A stretch of 64,000 nucleotides of DNA, from NCBI GenBank assembly GCA_000469685.2, contig LS997566.1, positions 16,792,045 to 16,856,044 of the forward strand, in the 5' to 3' direction. Under the pieces are notes generated by a model. That model was not told where the DNA came from and searched no databases. It saw only the letters and a list, made by a program, of their open reading frames with translations. This stretch comes from Haemonchus contortus (lineage: Eukaryota > Nematoda > Chromadorea > Rhabditida > Trichostrongylidae). Position numbers and translations under genes: made by a program. Below are positions 13,351 to 23,484 of this stretch, piece after piece. Positions within the stretch are counted from its first letter, which is position 1, and each line of letters opens with the position of its first letter.

Positions 13351-16300
13351 TTATAGAAGGTCTACGGAAGTATTGATTTGACAAAAAAAGATACGCAGAG
13401 CATTAACGCGGAGTTCATGGAACAAACAGGACATCCTGAAGAGAAAAGAGCTAACATACTTCGGGGCTGAGAATATTGTAACGAGACGTCGATCGGCGAA
13501 AAACTCGTAGCCGTCCTGAACCACTTGGTGCGCTCTGTAATCAGGAATACTGCACTCGTACCAGTGACTGGCACAAGCTTTGAATACATCTTTCCGTTTT
13601 CCAATCATTCTCCATCCTCTCCCCAGGGCTGGTAGAGCCCACCTACCTGACCACCAAATCCAGGTCCATATCGCGACAGAATTTTTTCACCACATCAGCT
13701 CCGAAAACATACGAAACTCCCCGAGTATTTCTTGCCCATCCTTGGGTGTAATGATCGGGATCCGCCCATAACAAGTCCTGAATTTCGAATATACTCACAA
13801 TCAGACTTTACGATGGCTTCTTGTTGTTTACAGTCTGGGACATATAAATGTTTCTTGTAATATTTCTAAATTTGCTTCGAGGCACAAAGCTTTACATTAA
13901 CAGTCTTTCCAGTGGAAGTACCGCAGTAAAGGAAGGCAAATTCATGCAGGACGAAACATTTCCCGAATAACCCAGTAGCCCCATTGGTTACAAACAATAA
14001 TTTCCCCTTCTAAGAAGGCAAAATTCTTCAACATAAACGAACCATTGCTAACGAGTTATCCTCAGGATCGAGAGGTCGTGCGATATCGTCCATCATTGAC
14101 CAGGATGTCAACTTCGGCGAGAGGCCTCCATGCATTCCCAGAATTCGGCCACTAACTAGTGAGCATAGTGGCAACGAATCAAATAGGTCCTGCAACTTAA
14201 CAATTCCACCGTAAGTAAGATAAGATTGAAGGCGTATTCGACCTGGAAGACGTAGTACAGTTTTATAGAATAGCGTCGTTTGCACTCATCATAAAAACCG
14301 TAAACCTGAAAATGAGTATTAAATTAAACGGAAATTCTAAGCGATTCTTGTATCCCACAGAGCTTCATCACCGACGGTACCATATACGATTCTAAAGAAT
14401 TTCACTTCCAAGTATAACGTCTTTCTATCGTGAGGAGAGGTAAATAGATGGTTGGCTAACTTCTGAAGTGGTCACTGACGATGTGGGACGACAACTTAGA
14501 TCACCTTAGAACCCCTGCTTCCTCTGGCTAGCCTTCATCCAGTATTCTGCCAATACTATTAGCTGTCCGAGACGTCTATGGGTTGAAGCCATCAGGCAGA
14601 CTGGATGCTAGTTGCCAATATTGTGGATCTCCCTTTTTATCTAGCAACGCAGTCTTGCCAGTTTTCCACGACGTGAACACTTTGCATCCCGACAGGGACC
14701 GCGGGAAGAGCCTAGCCAGAGATCTGACGATAACTGGTGGAATACTCTTCAGATGTTCTGGTTTGTTCCGATCCGGACCGAACAATTCCACATCGACGTG
14801 ATGGCATGTCGAATTCAGGAAGGGAGAACTGAAGGGGCAACATATCCGACCTGCCTATGATGGTAGGTAGGCAGGTAGGCGTCAGCTCGAGAGTCTCCAA
14901 AGGGAGTCGTCTCTTGGGCACTTAAAGGTTCTCTGGCACCATTGTGACCATGTTCAACGAGCCGGAGCTATTCTTCATCGATGTTGTCGCTAACGGAATC
15001 TTCCAATAAATTGTGTCCAGGTAACTCCATTGCGAATGGGAGGGCTTCTGGAACTGCGAATTACCATGGATGGTGCGGGTCGACATGATAAACTCGGATA
15101 GCCTATCATCCTACTCATTCTATTCTATTCCGTAAGTCCCACTGAAAAAGGATCTAACGCGGAAACGAGGGCCTTATTCCGTGCAGACCTCTAGAATGAC
15201 CCTGATAGGTACTTTCTGAATTCCCTAATATCACTTCTCTTTCAGAAATACTTTCAATACAAACTTCCGACGTCTAACTGAGGAACAGGCGTCGATATGG
15301 GCTTGCCCTGTCCTTCTGCTCACTGAACGTGAATGCTCAGATACGAGCCGTGTAATTGGGAGTCGATGAACAAAATATCGGGCCACCAAATAATTTCTCC
15401 CTTTCTCAGATGATTGAGATGGGAACATACCTTATTGATGATTTTGCATTCATGATTCCCACGAAGAATGAAGAAACATTCTGGATAAAGAATTTTATAG
15501 CTAATCAATAAAGTGATCACTTCTAATTGTTGGCGTCCTCTGTAAATTCATGAATTAACTCTTGAAATAAGATTCTTCAAAACAGGTTATAGTTGGTTTT
15601 TGCTGTAGGTACACAATTGTTTGAAGTGCTCCTGATGAATAAGCTCAAAGGCTCAGATTTCGACAAAAACTGCTGATGTTACTCGCTAGGATTAACCCTT
15701 GGCCCTCAAAGATAGCACAAGCGGGGTTGTCGGGTAGCAAAATGACGTAAATAGGGTGCAATAAGAGTCTCAAAACCAGCTTAGTTAAACACATCTAAAG
15801 GTGGGCGAGTTCTTACGGCGTTGTAGAGGCTTTGAAGGTTGCACCATTCGCACCATGGCACGCACGTTTCACGCAGGCAGCTTACTGCATTCAGCTGTAG
15901 GCAATGGTACACACATTTGGACAGCTCGTCCGAATACCCCTTCCGTGCAGCATTCTTTGCCACATTCTCGTCCAACCGCTAACTTCACTACTTTTTCGAG
16001 ACGTAATATCTCTCTGAACAGACCGCGCTATTCTGAACCATCACTTTCATCGTTCGCCTAAAACTAGGTAACCCGAGATCATCGTAAACTGTGCTTTCAA
16101 ATGAAGAGTTTGTGACGTTTGCGGCTAACCGTTCCTACAACCGGTATCTGTTGACGCTAATGGTAGATTCTTCTAATTACTGTGAACTTAACGATATAAC
16201 AAACTTCTTGAATACTAATATCTTGACCTGTCGATGTAATCGCCCAGAAACAGATAGGAGCAGTCAGGAGGGTAGCCGCATCGATTGAATATCCGAAGCA

Positions 16301-16715
16301 AATCGGAATACTGGCCATGTATATCGCCACAGACCTGAATGTAGCAACTGAGCTTCTTTCGAGAGCAGTGTTCTGCGTCATGCAGCTTCCCTATTTGATA
16401 AACTAGGAACAGTACATTTACAGGCGCTTCTATTTCGACCATTGTGTCTTGTTCGAGCACAATTTGAGTACAGAGTTCTGCGGCTTCTCTTATGAGTTCC
16501 TCGGTGGTTGTGTAAGTTAGAGAGGGATTTGCCGTGTCATTAACTGCAAAGAATGTGCAATGAGTTGTTCTGCATACAAATTTCGAGACACTATCCCGAT
16601 GATCACAGATCGCCTTCGATTTCCTATCTCGCCATTCGCGAGCCTGTGGGGGCAAAGCTGTGTCGAGCAACCTGTATGGCAAACAGGGAGGCGTTCTGCC
16701 GAAAAAGAAATCCAC
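13351..16715 (-). CDS. PP1-like serine/threonine phosphatase, divergent
   Basis: A PPP-family metallophosphatase that removes phosphate from Ser/Thr. Exons on -, 5' to 3': 16715-16416, 16334-16228, 15539-15431, 14305-14243, 14189-14043, 13777-13647, 13534-13456. Phases agree at every GT-AG junction. Metal and catalytic signatures are all present: [35 protein letters not shown] and RAHQVV, in canonical order and spacing. Two features are odd. The N-terminal ORF has about 75 residues before the usual start of homology, so the true start is uncertain. At the C terminus the normal SAPNYCGEFDN is SAPKY, and no exon for CGEFDN and the final strand was found. Reading on gives an unrelated tail stopping at 13351; splicing at the next CAG gives six residues and a stop. 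It is either a nematode-specific PP1 relative with an unusual tail or a gene losing its 3' end. Confidence 0.75.
14560..15110 (-). mobile_element. RTE-type LINE relic in a phosphatase intron
   Basis: Degraded non-LTR retrotransposon on -. From 15110 down it reads like the end of an RTE endonuclease ([18 protein letters not shown]), jumps by internal deletion to a linker (DNIDEE, then [13 protein letters not shown]), then to the start of the reverse transcriptase ([30 protein letters not shown]). Stops and frame changes occur throughout. Family assignment is from remembered nematode RTE proteins. It lies in the 1.1-kb intron between phosphatase exons at 14305 and 15431. A related endonuclease piece is at 49015-49150 and a later RT part at 40719-41190. 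Confidence 0.75.
15800..16110 (-). repeat. Degenerate dispersed repeat, copy 1
   Basis: Read on -, this and 63050-63320 give related translations: LDEN, then an arginine-rich stretch, then [11 protein letters not shown] here and SLRTCVSWC there. At DNA level, GCTCGTCC, CATTCTCGTCCA and AACTGTGCT are shared in the same order. It lies in a phosphatase intron. I do not know the family. Confidence 0.5.
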
Positions 16716-17561
16716 CGAAAGCTCTAGTTATGGAACGTGATTCGATTCAGATGGTTTCCCTGCTTGCGCCCTATACAGCCCATGTCGGGAATGCTCAGGT
16801 AGCTCCAGGCATGTACAAAGAACGAAGTCTGATTGTGGACCTGCTGTTTGTGGTCCTTCCCTTCATTGAAACAAGTGTTATAACTCAAACAGCGGGCTCG
16901 GGAGAGTTGAGTTGAGAAAAACTTGAACATCGTGATCAGTACTACAATGTTACAAAGCCACATGATAGCATAGCTTAGCCATTCTGGCTAAAGCGCTCTA
17001 ATTTCGGGCTATAAGAGGCCGCTTAGAGCAGAAAGATTGAGTTGAAAATCTGTATTATCTATGCCCGAAGACCTGTTCCGGGAGCATATGTTAGTGATCC
17101 TGTGATCCGAACCAGAGCAATGGAGATCGAGGGCATCCAACTGCCCAGAAGGTCAACAGGTCAGTCATGCTCACTCCGATAGAGTGTATATCTATATCTC
17201 TATATGCATCGCTGGAATACTGGTAATTTCGAGCTGCACATCAGCGAAGTGCGGAACTGAAGACTATAGATTAGTGTGCTTCTATGAGTGTTCTGTGAGG
17301 ACCTGGTAGGTCAGCTAGTTTAGGTAGACCCATCAACAGGGCTTCCGTATTGCTAAATTGACACTCTATGGTGGACTGATAATTGTTGAGTGTACCTACT
17401 TGTTTGTCAATGAAAGCGAAGAGCCGACCTGATCGGTGAAGTTAGGGAGTAGATTGCTACGAGCACAGCCCATTAAACCCTACCACTTGCTTTCAACATC
17501 CAGCCGACTTTCTCTAACTCTAATACCCGGAAATCCCTCAGTATGTGAGACTAACAGGTTT
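16716..17561. other. Upstream of the phosphatase gene, no gene recognised
   Basis: This should contain the phosphatase promoter. There is a short TATATCTCTATATGC run near 17190. I see no convincing exon on either strand. Confidence 0.35.
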
Positions 17562-17841
17562 GGTTGCTTTCATAGTCCGGCGGTCGGCGTGCCAGTCGAG
17601 GCAGTGCTAGGGGGGAGGAGGGAGACAGACCGTCGGTCGACGCGGTCGCGTCGTCGCGCCCAGTCCCTTCGAATTGCTGAAAACAAAGAGAGACAAGATA
17701 AAAAACTGTACAAGCCCCTGGTTGTTTGGTTTTTGATCTTGTTCTTCTTTGTATTCAGCCCTTCGACCGACTGTCTGCCTCCCTCCCCCCTCCTTGCACT
17801 ACCTCGGCTGGCACGCCGGCCGGCGGACTATGAAAGCAGCC
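17562..17841. repeat. GC-rich hairpin repeat (MITE-like)
   Basis: Inverted arms 17562-17640 and 17763-17841, about 79 bp each and roughly 80-85% matching by eye. Shared pieces include GCTTTCATAGTCCG, GGCGTGCCAG and GGGGGGAGG in reverse complement. The G/C-rich arms stand out from the AT-rich surroundings. The + ORF through this region (17436-17912) is a by-product. A non-autonomous DNA element is the likely explanation; I could not fix a target duplication. Confidence 0.7.
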
Positions 17842-18633
17842 TTTGCCATGGGAGCCGATGTGCTGGGCTATTAGCAGCCCTTATGAAAATTCCAAATTCT
17901 AGATCGGTATAGACCGGCTGGGATCGGAGACGCAAATCTTCTGACCATATCCAGACATCAAGGTGAACATCATAAGATCTCTGCTGAGCACATCGAAATT
18001 CGTTTCTAGGCTGGTCATACCAAAGAGGAGGTGAGGCTTTCTCTGATGAACTTCTTGAGCACCTAACCGATCGTAGGTGTGTTGTCTTTCGTCATTAGTC
18101 CGTACCTGTTTACCAAAGAAGGCGTCTAGTAGGCCGGTGACATACCTGATAAAAGGTTATCGACGAGTCCTGCGATTTTTGGGTTGATCATGAAGTAATA
18201 TAGTTATTCACCACTCACTATGTTTGCAAAACTAGAAATGAGGATGTGGAAGTCGTTCACGAGAGTTGCTGCTAATCGTTGTTATTTTGAAAGCTTGTGA
18301 TAATTTTTTTGATATTAAGATTGGTACACAGTGCATGGTAAGATAGGAGAATGCGGTTATGGAAGCAGATCCGAAACTCCGAAGTTTCCTTTTGCTTTTC
18401 AAGCTCTTCTTCTCTCTTTCTACTAAAGCTACTACGTACCCCCTATTGCTCAAACCTTAACTACTACATATAAAGATTTATCTCAAGCGAGACTTGTACA
18501 TGCTTGGAAGGCCCTGAGGAATTGTCGAGCATATTCCTTATCAGTGTTTGGGAAATCAGTACTTTCTATTTTCGGATTCTCCGACGTGGATGTGATCAGA
18601 GTCATTTCTCAAAATGTCGACATTCATAAATTT
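17842..18633. other. Intergenic, no gene recognised
   Basis: No supported coding exon or repeat. It lies downstream of the minus-strand gene whose stop is at 18634-18636. Confidence 0.35.
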
Positions 18634-18938
18634 TTATTCCCTAAAAGTGAATAGAGGCTCATGGTTCAGAATTCGCCCTTCTTCTCGTAACTGCTCTACT
18701 TTGCGATAGTCGTCATCGTGAAGGTGTTCTCGCAGGAAGCGGTCGATCTTGAGTTGAATCTCCTAAATCACGAATAAGGAAACTGTCAAGTTTGGCACAT
18801 CACGTACTACGACTTGCTATTTGGTTTACGTTCTTTCTGATGAGTGCGATATAGCTAAACCTATACTCTAAGTGCAAGCTCAGCAGCAAAAGTCATTCTA
18901 CCCTTCGAGCGCTACAGCTGGCATCAATTGCCAGGAAT
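18634..18938 (-). CDS. 3' end of an unrecognised gene (two exons)
   Basis: A clear terminal coding exon on - at 18762-18634. A GATTTAG acceptor is followed by 42 in-frame codons and TAA. The product is highly charged (starts EIQLKIDRFLREHLHDDDYR, ends EPLFTFRE), probably helical, and an AATAAA overlaps the stop codon as in compact nematode 3' ends. A 37-nt exon at 18938-18902 (CCCTCAG acceptor, GTAGAA donor) joins in phase and adds FLAIDASCSARR; this one is less certain. Earlier exons should lie above 18938 on - but I could not identify them. I do not recognise the protein. Confidence 0.45.
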
Positions 18939-20059
18939 CTGAGGGAACATCCAGGAATAAAATTATTATAGTTGTAGAACTGAGATGTTTCCTATTTCTT
19001 TACCGTAAAAAAACAAACCGATAGATACACCGCGCGTTTTAGCAGCAGGATATTGACATCTTTACGTCATTTCTTTCATCTTCAGTCGGCACACTCAATA
19101 TGCACCTTCACAGAAAACAGCTCGCGGATAAACTGTACCGCTACGAGATGAAAATGTAAATGATGTAAATGTATTCTCGCCTATATTGATAGAGCTTCAA
19201 AAAGACCTCCAAATCTGAACCCTAACCCTCTTACTTATTATCAAAGACGAGATTGAGCAGGCGGTCAAAAGAATTCCATCGCAGCGAAAAAATTAAGAAA
19301 TTAAAGAAATCTCTATAATGAGAATATTGGAATGTCACAGACTTTAGGTACACACTGGTACTTGACAACGTGCTCAGATCTAAGATCGGTATGACACAAA
19401 TACACACACCAGTCGGATACTCCGACTTACGCCGGGCTTTATTACTTACTTTTACAAAGTAGTTAGAGAATGTATTTAGAGGGAGAAGGGGAAGGGGAAG
19501 GGGGGGGGGGGGCATCGCTTTTATCCAACACTGAAGGCTAGAGTGCAGAAAAGGAGGGTTAGCTGAAATTGCTTGCTCAAAGACGGTACTAGACGGAAGA
19601 ATATAATGTTCAATTAAGCGTCAGGAGGAGAGTAGCACCGTGCTGGGTATGAGAAGATTACCTGCAAAAAGCTAGGATGGGGTATGCGTTGAATATTATA
19701 TTGGCCACACGCCCCGTGCTTCTTCCCTCCTGAAGCCTAGATCAAAAAACTGTGAATTCTTGGTCAAGAAACGCTCTTGAGCACAATTATGTTCGAGCTT
19801 CCTTATCTGCGCACTAGCTCCCAACGTTGAAAAAAAAAGGACCATCACCTCCGATTTTTATGTAGACATACATACATACCACGATGCCTGTAGAGATCCA
19901 AATCACACTCTGGAAGTCTCTACTGCACTCCACATTATTCACTTCACTACGCAGTACTCACTCTACTCCACTAAATTACCCACCAAGTTCCTGCTTTATA
20001 TATAAGAAGGAAATATAGCAGGAAAGAGCTGGTAGAGAATATAGAGTTCACCATATGAT
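18939..20059. other. Region left of the Penelope cluster
   Basis: Should contain upstream exons of the minus-strand gene above. One candidate on - at about 19733-19660 has a CTTCAG acceptor and GTAATC donor but does not fit in phase. A G-rich run (GGGGGAAGGGG type, then 11 G) is at 19480-19513. Confidence 0.3.
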
Positions 20060-20106
20060 CCGTGAAACTTTATGATTACCTTTACAGTAATCATAAAGTT
20101 TCACGG
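20060..20106. repeat. Perfect 20-bp hairpin
   Basis: Arms 20060-20079 and 20087-20106 are perfect reverse complements (left arm starts CCGTGAAACTTTATG) with a 7-base loop. It lies 80 bp left of the Penelope insertion, in the sequence that was contiguous with 29063 before insertion. Confidence 0.85.
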
Positions 20107-20184
20107 ACGGACAAACCGATAAACACACAAAATGGCAAACCGTTACACCTAGTTTCTGCTTCATAAATAAGAGAGATGAGAGTA

Positions 20185-20492
20185 TTTCACAATTCTTTGC
20201 CGTACAGGTTTGTTATGATGGAACCGTTTATTTGTCCGACGTTTCGACTAAATCGTCGTCTTCAGGGACCTGAAAGTAGTTCGGAGCTCTTGATCTATGG
20301 CTTACCCGACCAAGCGCCCAAACACACTAGGCCAGTTGCAACAGCTCGAAGAAACTCCAACACCGAAACATCCCAGCCAAGAAACCAACCTTCTGCGGTT
20401 CCACCAGCGCCGTCGTCCCACTCTGATTCGTGAACAGCAAGGGAACAATGAGACACCATTGACGGTCGTGAGATAAGAATTACGCGGTGATC
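20185..20492 (-). repeat. Pseudo-LTR, 3' of Penelope copy 1
   Basis: Matches 23166-23484 with few differences, and the inverted copies at 25782-26018 and 28692-29010. It ends at the target duplication. The 78-85 aa ORF on + is antisense to it and is not a gene. Confidence 0.85.
20234..20269 (-). ncRNA. Hammerhead-like ribozyme motif, pseudo-LTR 1
   Basis: Read on -: GTCC, core CTGAAGA, a short stem-loop closed by GAC/GTC, then GAAAC, GTC and GGAC. GTCC and GGAC pair as helix I, and the ACGT in GAAACGTC is self-complementary, which fits minimal type I hammerheads said to act as dimers in Penelope elements. One extra base lies between CTGAAGA and helix II. Activity is untested. Confidence 0.6.
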
Positions 20493-23165
20493 TCAAAGCC
20501 CACAAAAGGGTACGAATGGCAGAAGTTCACTCGTTATGGCAATGCACTCATTTCGGTTGTTCAGCTTAGGATTCCTCTCGCGGATGTACAACGCTTCCAA
20601 CATCTTTCTGGCACCGATCTCATCCTCGTAGGCTAGGATTTTGCATTTGATATCAAAATCTTTGCCATGATGTCCTTCTAATCGATGCCTCCCAAGTGGC
20701 GTGAATGGGCTTCCTCGCCTTTTACCTGCTAGATGTTCTTTGACGCGTATGCCCAGCATCCTTCCCGTCTCACCAATATATATTTCGTCACAGGCTGAAC
20801 ACTGAAGTTGGTATACAGTCCCTCGCTGTGTGCAATCTCCATTCCTTCCGAACGGACAAACAACGCAGTTAATCGTCGTACATGCACGATCATAAAGTCT
20901 GTTGCGGATCAGAAGACGTTTGATATTGTCCGTTGGTACGTTTATCAAGACAACATCATTAGCTAGATCCGCTCGTGCAATGCACCGTCGTATTTCCGCG
21001 CTGATTTCGTCTGATATGAACGGAAGTTGCAGATGCACTACATTCTCATGATTTATCAGCGAGTACCCTTTCGAGCCTGACTTTCTTTGCTTTGTCCCAT
21101 AGCCATTGAGGATTGCAATCTCAGATGCTAGCTTACGCGACTCCTCTCGTTCCACTTCGCCTGTACACACTCCTACAGCTGTTCTGTACATGTTACGAAC
21201 TACTGCACGTTTTACAGCTTCGGGGTGAGCAGACATTGAGTGGAGCAAGATGTTCTTCGAGCTGCTCTTCCGATACCATCTCACATTGTACCTTCCACTT
21301 GAGATGTTTATCTGCGTGTTAAGATAAGGAAGCCAGCCTTCGTGCGGTACTTCTCTCGTGAACTTGATATACTGTGACTGCCGGTTAAGGATGTCAAATA
21401 GTTCATCCATCTCTTGCTGCGTTGATGTAATTACGCAGCAGTCATCGATGTAACGGCAGTACATAATGGGCATACGTGCTATAACTGGCCTTTCCACTCT
21501 GCTCATGAAGCAGATGGCTAAGACCGGTGCTAGACGTTGACCCATAGCAAGTCCGCGGTTTTGAGAGAAATATTGTCCGCTCCACTTGAAGATATTGCAG
21601 TTGAGGCATTCCTTTATCAAAGTCATAATGTGAACCTTGCTTAATCCGAACGTCACAATTTCCGTTTCATGCTCATCCAGCATTTCGGAAACCGCTTGGA
21701 GAGCTTCGTTGTTGTTTACGTTCGTATAAAGCGCGGTTACATCAAAGGACTCTACCACGCAGTTTTCTTGAAGCCTACACGAACGCAAGCGATCAAGAAA
21801 CTCGTTAGTGTTTGGCAGATGTGAGGGTACGTATCGGAGTAGTTGGCCAACAATTTTATTGAGGAACCACGAAATACGATCCGTTGGTCCACCTACACAG
21901 CTGATGATGGGTCTTATTTTGTAATCGCTAGCATTAGCTGTAGTCTCACCTCCGTTGGACAACTTATGAGTCTTTATCAGGCTATAGTAAACAGGGCACA
22001 AGGGCGTATCCAACTTCAGTCTTCTAATCAGCCTTCTATCCAGTTTTGCCTCCTTTCCAATTGATACCCATAACGCATTCAGCCTGTGACATTGTGTGAG
22101 AAACGCCTTTTCCGTAGAGTGACTGTATATAGAAGCATCACTGAGGTGGAGTTCTGTGATTTCTCGATCTAGTGAACGAGGTAAAACCACAAACTCTCCT
22201 CCCTTATCACTCACGGAAAGACGGATTTCACCTTCTGCTACGCGTTTTCGTATCTCTCGCAGTCCTTCCCACTGTGCGTTCGTCATGTTTGAGAACCTCT
22301 CACGCGTATGTCTTCTGAAAATTTCAAGTACTCCTGATGTAAGTACTCGAAATTTCAGGTCTTGTAGGGGAGAAGGTTCTGGTTCTTTATAGAACGAACA
22401 TGGGAATGGAATAGGCGGCAGCATAGATTCTGTGCTAGCGCGCTGAGGCTCTTTGCGCATTGCACTCCATCTAAGCTGATCTCTTAGTCGGTGAAGCCCT
22501 GTTACCGCCTGGCGATACGTGGAAGCTCCAATCCCTTGGGCAATCGAAAATGATGGCCCAAGGCTGAGGAAATCCTTAGCTTTCTCCGAGATAGATACGT
22601 TGCCAATAACAGTAACCCTTGCCTGATTTTGCGCATTGTTCACTCTTTGAGTGGGCATTGCTTCGTACTGGTTGTTCGCAGAAGATCCAGTCCTATTGCT
22701 GGAACTATTTCTGTGTTGCTCGCTCCTCAGGGTGTTGTACTTAGCGCATAGTGTTGCCTTTGCCCTAGATCGGATAGAGTCACAGACCTCCTTCGAACCA
22801 CGTTCAATCTCGTTCCAACAACGTTCTGACAGAAGCCGTCTACAAGATTCTTCCTTCGCATTGCATTTCAGTAGATTAGAATACAATATGTACTGCTTTT
22901 GTTTTATAGCAGCGCCTAGGATGCTACGGTAGATGTTTACGATCCTAGGGTGATCTTCACTGAGGTTACATATTGATCCTATCTTCTTATTCGTGATGAA
23001 TCTTGGGAAGACGGCGGTCGACTTGCATCGTTGAAGGAACTGCAGAGATTGACGGGTAAGTACGATCTTCTGTCGGAGGGCAAGAGCTTCTCGAACTAGA
23101 CCAAACATAGGCGGCGGTACATCGCGTAGTAGTTTCCACGTTCGGTCTTCTTGAAACCTGGGCAT
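20493..23165 (-). CDS. Penelope-like reverse transcriptase/GIY-YIG endonuclease, copy 1
   Basis: An intact 890-aa ORF. The central reverse transcriptase domain (about residues 290-640) has SFDVTALYTNV, GLAMGQRLAPVLA and the catalytic YCRYIDDCCVI. A cysteine pair motif (CVVCPFGRNGDC) leads to a C-terminal GIY-YIG endonuclease (QCSACDEIYIGETGRMLGIR) used to nick the target and prime reverse transcription. It is longer than many Penelope proteins because of a ~250-aa N-terminal region of unknown role. Compared with copy 3 it differs at only a few residues, for example in the region near KLSNGGE. No stops or frameshifts are present, so it may be active. Confidence 0.92.
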   Translation of the reverse strand: MPRFQEDRTWKLLRDVPPPMFGLVREALALRQKIVLTRQSLQFLQRCKSTAVFPRFITNKKIGSICNLSEDHPRIVNIYRSILGAAIKQKQYILYSNLLKCNAKEESCRRLLSERCWNEIERGSKEVCDSIRSRAKATLCAKYNTLRSEQHRNSSSNRTGSSANNQYEAMPTQRVNNAQNQARVTVIGNVSISEKAKDFLSLGPSFSIAQGIGASTYRQAVTGLHRLRDQLRWSAMRKEPQRASTESMLPPIPFPCSFYKEPEPSPLQDLKFRVLTSGVLEIFRRHTRERFSNMTNAQWEGLREIRKRVAEGEIRLSVSDKGGEFVVLPRSLDREITELHLSDASIYSHSTEKAFLTQCHRLNALWVSIGKEAKLDRRLIRRLKLDTPLCPVYYSLIKTHKLSNGGETTANASDYKIRPIISCVGGPTDRISWFLNKIVGQLLRYVPSHLPNTNEFLDRLRSCRLQENCVVESFDVTALYTNVNNNEALQAVSEMLDEHETEIVTFGLSKVHIMTLIKECLNCNIFKWSGQYFSQNRGLAMGQRLAPVLAICFMSRVERPVIARMPIMYCRYIDDCCVITSTQQEMDELFDILNRQSQYIKFTREVPHEGWLPYLNTQINISSGRYNVRWYRKSSSKNILLHSMSAHPEAVKRAVVRNMYRTAVGVCTGEVEREESRKLASEIAILNGYGTKQRKSGSKGYSLINHENVVHLQLPFISDEISAEIRRCIARADLANDVVLINVPTDNIKRLLIRNRLYDRACTTINCVVCPFGRNGDCTQRGTVYQLQCSACDEIYIGETGRMLGIRVKEHLAGKRRGSPFTPLGRHRLEGHHGKDFDIKCKILAYEDEIGARKMLEALYIRERNPKLNNRNECIAITSELLPFVPFCGL

Positions 23166-23484
23166 GTTACATAATATTTCACAATTCTTTGCCGTACAGG
23201 TTTGTTATGATGGAACCGTTTATTTGGCCGACGTTTCGACTAACTCGTCGTCTTCAGGGACCTGAAAGTAGTTCGGAGCTCTTGATCTATGGCTTACCCG
23301 ACCAAGCGCCCAAACACACTAGGCCAGTTGCAACAGCTCGAAGAAACTCCAACACCGAAACATCCCAGCCAAGAAACCAACCTTCTGCGGTTCCACCAGC
23401 GCCGTCGTCCCACTCTGATTCGTGAACAGCAAGGGAACAATGAGACACCATTGACGGTCGTGAGATAAGAATTACGCGGTGATC
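23166..23484 (-). repeat. Pseudo-LTR shared by Penelope copies 2 and 1
   Basis: Lies between the stop of copy 2 and the start of copy 1 and serves as 3' repeat of one and 5' repeat of the other. It carries private changes (TTTGGCCG in place of TTTGTCCG, ACTCGTC in place of AATCGTC). Confidence 0.85.
23226..23261 (-). ncRNA. Hammerhead-like motif, pseudo-LTR 2 (altered)
   Basis: Same core as the other copies, but the helix I strand after the GTC site is GGCC instead of GGAC, which breaks one base pair with GTCC. Possibly weakened. Confidence 0.5.

Noticed and set aside
20176..20433. 78-85 aa ORFs opposite the pseudo-LTRs
   Set aside because: They run antisense to the retroelement and recur simply because the pseudo-LTR recurs.
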